Positions 57,415 through 64,000 of a DNA stretch of 64,000 nt are shown piece after piece. The position numbers and the translations under genes are program-made. The DNA comes from Clusia tigrina (Eukaryota; Arthropoda; Insecta; Diptera; Clusiidae): positions 76,361,900 to 76,425,899 of the forward strand of contig OV050030.1 of NCBI GenBank assembly GCA_920105625.2. Reading direction: 5' to 3'. How positions within the stretch are numbered: the first letter of the stretch is position 1; each line of letters starts with the position of its first letter. The notes under the pieces are model-generated. The model was given only the letters and a program-made list of their open reading frames with translations, ran no database searches and was not told the origin of the DNA.

Positions 57415-58188
57415 ATGGGTAATGCAACGAAATCGGACTTTGGGATTGAGAAGCTGAAAATTGGTGAAAATTTCCACAATTGGGCATTTGCAATGGAAAA
57501 TTTCTTGGAGTTAAAGAAATTAGGTGATTGCATTCTGCCATCTTCTGACGATCCATGCGTTTGCAAAGAGAAGTTGCCGGACAAATTAAGCACAGCAAAA
57601 AACATGTTAGCGCTGACTGTGGAGCCGGGGTTGTTTGTTCACATAAGAACATGTAAAACGGCATTTGAAATTTGGACTAAACTTCAAAACATTTATGAAG
57701 ATCGCGGGTTGATGAGAAAAATTGGGTTGCTGCGCACTTTAATTTCAATTCGTCTTGAAGAAAGTGAAAGTATGCAAACATACAGCGATCAAATTATGAC
57801 AACGGCTAGTAAACTAAATTGCATCGGTTTTAATACTGATGATGATTGGCTGGCAGCCATTATGTTTGCAGGATTAACGGAAGAATACAAGCCGTTAATT
57901 CTGAGCTTCGAAGCAAGTGAAAAAATTAATGCTGATGACATAAAAATGAAACTGTTAGACACACAGTACTCTTGTGACAACAAAAACAATAGTGCGTTTC
58001 TTGGGAAGCGTGGGAATAGGCAAAACACAAGAAAACCAAATAACCGTCGCTCTATCAAATGTTACTCATGCGGGGGCCGGGGTCATGTGAGTGCAGAATG
58101 CAAGAAAAAGGAGCATAAAGAACATAGCAAAACGCAAGGCAACAACAACAAGTCCGAATTTGCTAACAGAGCATTTACAGTGCATTAG
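57415..58188 (+). CDS. gag: copia Gag, open frame
   Basis: The frame is 257 codons from ATG 57415 (MGNATKSDFGIEKLKIG) to TAG 58186-58188. NFHNWAFAMENFLELKKL and the UBN2-like capsid region (FEIWTKLQNIYEDRGLMRK, then YSDQIMTTASKL) are followed by one knuckle, CYSCGGRGHVSAEC, at about residue 225. It would form the particle. In copia Gag and Pol are normally one long frame; here protease lies in another frame starting about 58150, so either a frameshift mutation or a programmed shift separates them. The lesions in pol make mutation more likely. Confidence 0.85.
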   Translation: MGNATKSDFGIEKLKIGENFHNWAFAMENFLELKKLGDCILPSSDDPCVCKEKLPDKLSTAKNMLALTVEPGLFVHIRTCKTAFEIWTKLQNIYEDRGLMRKIGLLRTLISIRLEESESMQTYSDQIMTTASKLNCIGFNTDDDWLAAIMFAGLTEEYKPLILSFEASEKINADDIKMKLLDTQYSCDNKNNSAFLGKRGNRQNTRKPNNRRSIKCYSCGGRGHVSAECKKKEHKEHSKTQGNNNKSEFANRAFTVH

Positions 58189-61100
58189 AGTGGCAACAAA
58201 TACACACACAGACGAATGGTATATAGACAGTGGCGCGTCGAGTCATATGACGCCAAATGAAAAATTGCTCTTTGCTCGCAGTGCTTCAAGTGTTAAAGAG
58301 ATTTTGACGGCAAATGATGCAAAAATGAAAATGACTTGTGAAGGCAGATCAAAATTGTTGTTGGGCGATGACGAAGTAGATGTCTCAAATGTATTGCATG
58401 TACCTGAATTGTCGGCGAATTTATTATCAGTTTTCAAAACAGTACAAAAAGGCAATACGCTGGTTTTTAATAAAAGTGGGTGCTCAATCTATGATCAAAA
58501 TTTGATTGAAGTGGCACACTGTAAACCAGAAAATGGAATTTACAAGCTGAAAACATCTGGTGGTGCGTGTATGTTATCCCGAAAAGAAGAAAGCGACGCA
58601 ATTATATGGCATCGAAGATTTGGTCATCTGAATTATGGCAGCTTATGCAGGATGCGTGATGGAATTGTAACTGGGATGAATTTTTCAAATCAGAAAATTG
58701 GATTGCAGAATTGTGAGGTATGTGCTGAAGGAAAGCAATCTCGGGAGACATATAAAACAAGCCAGAGTTACACAAAGGAGTTGCTGGAACTTATACATTC
58801 CGATTTAGTTGGACCGATGGAGACGAAATCGATTGGGGGCGCAAAATATCTGTTGACATTTATTGATGATTACTCAAAAAAGGTGTTTGTCTACTTTTTA
58901 AAAGAAAAATCTTCCGTCTTGGATATTTTTATGGAATTTCAAGCCTTTGTTGAAAAGCAAACAGGCAAGTAAATTAAAATCTTTCGCACTGACAATGGCA
59001 GTGAGTATTGTTCGCGCCAATTTGATAGATTTTGTCGTGACAAGGGCATTCAACACCAACTAACGAATGTGTACACCCCGGAACAAAATGGCACAGCAGA
59101 ACGCGTGAATCGCACTATTATTGAACGCGCAAAATGCATGTTATTTGATGCTGGGCTTAGTGATGAATATTGGGCGGAAGCAGTTAACATGGCGTCATAT
59201 TTAATAAATCGATCAGCTTGCTCAGCATTAAAAGATAAGACACCGGAGGAGGCATGGACTGGCACCAAAGTTGATGTTGGACATCTTAGAGTTTTTGGAT
59301 CCCCAATTATGGTTCACATTCCGAAACAAGAAGCTGGACCGAAAAGCTAAGAAGATGATTTTCGTCGGATATGATGCAAATAAAAAAGGCATTCGTTGCA
59401 TCGATCCCAGTACTAAAAAGTTAGTAGTAAGCCGTGACGTCATTTTTCACGAGAAAACGGAGCCAGCAGTAATCAATGTTGATTCTGAAGAAGAAATACC
59501 AGATCAAGTGAGGGCCTATGAAACCATCGCCAGTAACAACATTCCAGCATCAGCAGAGCAACAGTGAAGAGGAGTTGTGTGAAGAGTCTGATGTCAATGA
59601 TCCAACATATGTTCCTGATGAGTCAGTAATGGTTGAACAACATGGACTTCATCGACGAACAGCCAGAATACCAAAACCGGTTCTACGTGATGAGTATGTG
59701 AGCTATCTAACTTATAAAGTTAACGATTTAGATCCTGTTACAGTTGAAGAAGCCATGAGTAAAGCTGATGCTGTAAAATGGAAAGATGCAATGGAATGCG
59801 AAATGAATTCGTTGAAGGAGAATAATACATGGAATCTCATGGAATTGCCAAAGGGACGAAAAGTTATCAAGTCAAAATGGGTTTTTACCACAAAACGTGA
59901 CATGGACAACAATATAATAAAACACAAAGCTCGGTTAGTCGCAAAGGGCTGTAGCCAAGTCTATGGAATGGACTACATAGAAACATTTTCACCAGTTGTA
60001 CGGTACTCAACTATTCGTTTCTTGATTGCATTGGCTGTGAAAAATAAACTTAAAATTGACCAGATGGACGCGGTGACAGCATTTCTGCAAGGAGAACTCG
60101 AAGAAGAAATATATATTGTTCAACCAGAAGGATTCCACGAGGGCTCTAATTTAGTGTGCAAATTGAATCGAGCAATGTATGGGCTAAAACAAGCTGGAAG
60201 ACAGTGGAACTTGAAGCTAGAAACAGTGCTGAAGTCATTTGGATTGGCAAAGTCGCAACTAGATCCATGTGTGTATTTTAATGAGAATAGTTCACTTATA
60301 TTGGCTATCTACGTAGATGACATACTTCTGTTATGGAAGAATCCGAAGGTGTTCAAACAAATCAAAGAGGCAGTCAGTGGATCATTCAAAATGAAAGATA
60401 TGGGGCCGATAAAAAGTTGCATTGGTATTCGAATCACACAAAATGCTGATGGTGTCGAACTAGACCAGAGTAAATATATTAACGATATTTTATTGCGTTT
60501 CAATATGGAAGATTGTAAACCAATTTCAACTCCGAGTGACTATAACCAAAAACTTTCGATTAGCATGATGTCAGAAAGCGTCGAAGAGAGTGAGCTGGCA
60601 AAGATTCCTTATCAAGAAGCGGTGGGCAGTTTGCTATATCTCGCACAATGCACGCGGCTAGATATTGCTTTTGCAGTTAACGTTGTAAGCAGATTCAATA
60701 CAAATCACAATATCGCTCATTGGAAGCTGTTAAGCGAATCATGCGTTATCTCAAGGGCACAATCAACTTTAAATTGAAGTATTCATCAGATGGTTCGTCA
60801 CAACTGCATGGATATTCTGATGCTGATTGGGCATCCGATATCGATAAGCGTCGTTCGTGCACAGGGTATGTGTTTAAAATGTCAAATGCAGCAATTACTT
60901 GGGCATGTAAACGTCAACCTACCATTGCCTTATCTAGCACCGAGGCCGAGTATATGGCCAAGCTATCCAGGAAGCAATATGATTGAAGCAGCTGTCAGAT
61001 GAACTAGATTGCAGTGATACATCATCCATTAATTTACACTGCGACAACCAAGACGCTATCAAATTAGCAGAATCTGATGGATTTCGACCGAGATCCAAAC

Positions 61101-61258
61101 ACATAGACATAAAATATCACCATTTGCGAGAGACCTTTGAAAAGGGGATTGTTTCTATTAGGTACGTGCATACATCTGAAATGGTTGCAGATAGTTTGAC
61201 GAAGGCAGTGACCAAAGAAAAGAATCATTTCTGTTCGCAGCATATGGGTTTATGTTGA
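58150..61258 (+). pseudogene. pol: copia Pol: protease, integrase, RT, RNase H; several breaks
   Basis: Protease has WYIDSGASSHMTP (58219). Integrase has the zinc site (HRRFGHLNY, CEVCAEGKQ) and catalytic IHSDLVGP, RTDNGSEY and EQNGTAERVN; a TAA at 58970-58972 falls just before RTDNGS. A frameshift near 59330 and another near 59540 precede RT, which is open from 59518 to about 60720 with KARLVAKGCSQ, DAVTAFLQGELEEEIY and the catalytic IYVDDILLL. RNase H has GYSDADWASD, STEAEYMA, HCDNQDAIKL and KHIDIKYH in two more frames. The last stop is at 61256-61258. RT itself is whole and shows little decay, fitting the small LTR divergence. Confidence 0.88.
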
Positions 61259-61381
61259 ATTTTAATTTATTTTTAATATTGAATTGATTTATTTTAAAAC
61301 TTGAATTTTGAATTTGAAATTTATTTTAGTCATTAGTTTTATATAATAAATTAAATTAATTAAAGATCCAACAATCGAGGG

Positions 61382-61557
61382 TGTTGTAAATATGTACATA
61401 TACTAACTTACTCATAGCTCCAGAATTGTACTTTATCATCCCTACATTACAAATGTCAAGCAATTGTCAATTATTCTCTCTCTTTGTTCTTATGCGAGAA
61501 TAAAAACTTCACTTCTTCTTTGGCACACGATAAGTAACAACGTGTTTTATTTTAACA
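61382..61557 (+). repeat. copia 3' LTR
   Basis: It is 176 bp, TGTTGTAAATATG to TTTTAACA, preceded by the short purine-rich AATCGAGGG. It is followed by the target copy GTTAT. It differs from the 5' LTR at about 57108, 57120 and 57138-57139 (5' coordinates). Confidence 0.94.
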
Positions 61558-62313
61558 GTTATTGCCTTGCAAGTAATCGAAGCCACAGTAGACTCTGGCG
61601 ATATAAAAGAGGCTCGTGAAGAACAAGGGTTCCCCGTAAAGGTTGTGACTAATATTGTGAATAGAAATAAGGTACCACAACCTATATTTAAAGTTGAACT
61701 GCTCCCCAACTCAACCCAGTTTAAAAATAACGAGACGCGCCCAATATATAACCTAAGATATCTTTTACACCGCAGAATTACGATTGAAGAACCGCACAAA
61801 CGAAACGGCCTAATACAATGTATGAATTGCCAAAAATTCGGCACTCTGCGCAGTATTTGTGTAGTTTGCGGTTATCTCCACCCTGTAAGTAATTGCACCT
61901 TAGCTAAAACTGACAGATCCGCAAAGAAATGTAGTAACTGTGGTGGAAGCCACACGGCTAATTACAGATGTTGCCCTGTATATATAGATTTAAAACCAAA
62001 ACTGAAGCAGGGCTTACAATTAAAACGTAACTTATCCCCAAATCCTATTTATATCCAGCCAGCCACCACAAATCCTCAGATAGGTGCCCCTATTATTATG
62101 CAAAAACCTAATTCTTGTCAAGCAACCTACTCAAGTGTTCTGTAGGACAACGTACGGCAGTTAACAATATCAATGCATCTAATAGTGGAGTAGAAGCCAT
62201 GATTCTAAATCTTACTCAGTGTATGACTCAATTCATGTCTACATATAAATATGCTACGAGATTTGATTAAAGCTCAAAATCAGATTATCCAAACTCTTGT
62301 AAATAATAAATGA
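61558..62313 (+). pseudogene. Jockey-4 ORF1, C-terminal part, with a clipped zinc knuckle
   Basis: After copia the frame reads ALQVIEATVDSGDIKEARE, then QPIFKVELLPN, YNLRYLLHRRITIEE, and CMNCQKFG followed at once by TLRSICVVCG. Six or seven residues that complete the first knuckle in Jockey-2 (HTRKYC) are missing. The others remain: CVVCGYLHPVSNC and CSNCGGSHTANYRCC. One frame runs to a TAG near 62143; the Met/Gln tail is in another frame. The TGA at 62311-62313 overlaps the ATG of ORF2. Confidence 0.83.
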
Positions 62314-62934
62314 GTCTCTTAAAAATATGCTTATAACGGTAATAACCAGCATAAACTAGCCCTTAATAAGTTTCTACATGACCACAAAATTGATGTTATG
62401 CTTTTGTCTGAAACACATCTCACGAACAAATACAACTTTCATCTCCCAGGCTTCAATTTTTATAACACAAATAATCCTGATGGTAAGGCACATGGCGGTA
62501 CGGCTATACGAATCAGAAATCGGCTTAAGCATCATCTCATGCAATCGCATTCGATGCAATGGATGCAAGCTACATCAGTATCTATTAAAAATCGTAACAA
62601 AGACCTGACGCTTTCAGCAATATTCTGTCCACCCCGTTTTACTGTAACAGAAACTCAAGTTAAAGAACTTTTTGATTCCCTTGGTGATAGATTTCTAGTT
62701 GGCGGTGATTATAATGCGAAACATAAACACTGGGGCTCTCGCCTAATTAATTCGAAAGGCCGACAATTGTACAACGGAATAACTAAGACATAATTCGATT
62801 TTGTCTCACCAGGACAGCCCACTTATTGGCCAACAGACCCAAAGAAAATTCCTGATCTTATTGATTTTGCTATTTCTAAAAATATAGATAGGTCTTTAAT
62901 ATCAGCGGAAACCTGTGTCGATCTGTCCTCTGAT
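62310..62934 (+). pseudogene. Jockey-4 ORF2, endonuclease part only
   Basis: From ATG 62310 a short lead (MSLLKICL-like) is broken near 62340. LLSETHLTNKYNFHLPGF, FCPPRFTVTE and GGDYNAKHKHWGS give an endonuclease with both catalytic Glu and Asp kept. A TAA occurs at 62791-62793, then PTYWPTDPKKIPDLIDFA. At 62934, in the SSD of the terminal Asp-His motif, the sequence jumps back to the beginning of another copy's endonuclease. Confidence 0.82.
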
Positions 62935-64000
62935 GTAAGCCAGCACAAGTTAGAAATCAACAAAAAACACAATTTTTACATACCGGGATATGAATTCTAT
63001 GATACAAAGCATCTCGCTGGAAATGCCCATGGTGGCACTGGAATCCTAATCAAACAAAGAATAAAACACTTCGCTATGGAAGAATACAACAAGGAGTACC
63101 TACAAGCAACATCAATTTGTCTGGACGAATGGGATGATAACTTAACAATATCCGCTGTGTACTGCCCACCAAGATTTAAAATAACAAGTAACCAGTTCTC
63201 AGATTTCTTCTCCACAATTGGAACAAGTTTTGTAGGTGTTGGCGTCTACAATGCCGAGCACACTCACTGGGGCTCACGGCTAACAACACCAAAAGGAAAA
63301 CAATTATATAACTTCATGCTTCTGACAACAAGATTGATATTATCTCTTCAGGAAAACCATCGTACTGGCCGACAGACCTACGCAAGATCCCTGACTTTAT
63401 TGATTTTGGAGTTTCTAGAAACCTAAAACGAGAGCAACTCAAAGTAGAACACCTTAACGACGTCTCTTCAGATCACTCTCCTATTATAATACATCTGAAC
63501 AAAGAGTTAGGCTTCCTACGATTTCACATCCATTAAAACTAACTGGCTGAAATACAGAAAATACATCAGTAGTCATCTCAGCCCAAACCCACGTCTCAAA
63601 AGTAATGAGGACATTGAAACATTTCTGGAACAATCTACCTCGACCCTAAGATTAGCTGTGCTCCACTCTGCGCACAAACGTGACAACAATTGATGATGAT
63701 GATCCGGCGCCCACAAATTTCAAACCAAATCCATCTACTTACCGATTCTTCTTACTGAAAAAAGGAGAACACGTCGTGAATGGCAAAAATCCACTTCCCC
63801 TTTCCTAAAACGGAAGTTATCTATTGCCAGTGAAAACTTGAGAAAAGCCTTGCATCTAGAATCAGATCATTGTCTGGACCAATATATCCAAAACCTTTCT
63901 CCGACTGACGTCACCAACTACTCTCTGTGGAAAGCTGTCAGAGAAATGAAACTACCTACACGCGGAATTCCACAGATTCGTACAAATAACGGAAACTGGG
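62935..64000 (+). pseudogene. Jockey-5: ORF2 fragment close to Jockey-3, runs off the window
   Basis: It matches 47453-48484 of Jockey-3 almost throughout, including the missing SET segment (SQHKLEINKKHNFYIPGY), the GVYNAEH change, the frameshift near 63320 and the stops near 63535. It has one 34-40 bp difference near 63670-63710, with GATGATGATGATCC. It holds endonuclease, linker and LWKAVREMKLP before the window ends. It cannot encode an active endonuclease. Confidence 0.87.

Larger units (their letters stand above)
52451..61557 (+). mobile_element. copia-type LTR retrotransposon, 5' LTR split by a LINE
   Basis: The outline is 5' LTR (52451-52459 plus 57083-57249), primer site, gag, pol in the copia order (protease, integrase, RT, RNase H), and 3' LTR (61382-61557). 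LTRs are 176 bp each once the LINE is removed, begin TGTTGTAAA and end TTTTAACA, and differ at four positions by eye. The target duplication is GTTAT. Without the LINE the element is about 4.5 kb, slightly short of the usual 5 kb. Integrase lying before RT separates it from gypsy and BEL. Pol has several breaks. Confidence 0.93.
51661..62934 (+). mobile_element. Jockey-4: Jockey LINE split by a copia element
   Basis: The N-terminal part of ORF1 is at 51679-52450 and the rest at 61558-62313, followed by the start of ORF2. GTTAT at 52446-52450 and 61558-61562 is the copia target copy, and the ORF1 frame closes over it (SSKDIVI then ALQVIEATVD, aligned to SSKSLVIVLKGIENSVS of Jockey-1). At 62934 the element switches to another Jockey copy. 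It is the oldest layer of a three-layer nest. Confidence 0.88.

Overview
The window is an AT-rich piece of an insect genome, very probably a schizophoran fly, and is made almost entirely of transposable elements (TEs). I found no recognisable single-copy host gene, no rRNA and no intact tRNA. The fly assignment is inference from the mix of families: at least five BS/Jockey-type LINE copies, errantivirus-type gypsy elements with a tRNA-Ser-type primer site, BEL/Pao and copia LTR elements, a Rep-type Helitron, and DD34D and DD41D Tc1/mariner elements. A tephritid is plausible, but this cannot be settled from the window.

Layout. 1-4650: a minus-strand Jockey LINE (Jockey-1) carrying a solo LTR, with the end of a 2,128-bp tandem duplication at the window edge. 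5050-7554: a decayed gypsy-like gag and part of pol, minus strand. 7555-9400: two Jockey fragments meeting head-on, one carrying an errantivirus-like solo LTR. 9400-10690: AT-rich DNA with one tRNA-like pol III signature. 10690-13180: a deleted mariner, a pure (TA)186 array, and a nearly intact DD41D element with terminal inverted repeats (TIRs). 13181-13700: unassigned DNA with splice-like signals. 13700-18290: a decayed errantivirus-like element (E2) whose RT gene is split by a LOA/I-like LINE. 18293-26200: a Helitron with Rep but no helicase, split by a nearly full-length Jockey (Jockey-2). 26206-26725: a second Helitron-type 3' end. 26726-45228: three rearranged BEL/Pao copies (A plus strand, B and C minus strand). 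The integrase end of C is split by a near-complete errantivirus (E1, 32101-39242). 45229-50226: a gypsy-type LTR and Jockey-3. 50227-51660: no feature seen. 51661-62934: Jockey-4, split by a copia element whose 5' LTR is itself split by an apparently intact CR1/L2-type LINE. 62935-64000: a Jockey copy (Jockey-5) close to Jockey-3.

The strongest evidence is the nesting. Removing an insert and one target-site copy brings the host element's reading frame back together at four places: the solo LTR in Jockey-1 (GTGG), Jockey-2 in the Helitron (AACAATTCT), E1 in BEL-C (CGCG) and copia in Jockey-4 (GTTAT). This gives a relative order of insertion without any database. Only the CR1/L2 LINE (both ORFs), the E1 gag and the copia gag look like intact coding frames; the other coding regions carry stops, frameshifts or deletions.

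I see no new gene system. The unusual material is structural: nested insertions, (TA)n arrays inside the BEL leader and between two mariner ends, a 47-bp perfect fold-back, and a Jockey sublineage sharing endonuclease-destroying lesions. The overall picture fits heterochromatin or a piRNA-producing TE nest, which is inference only.
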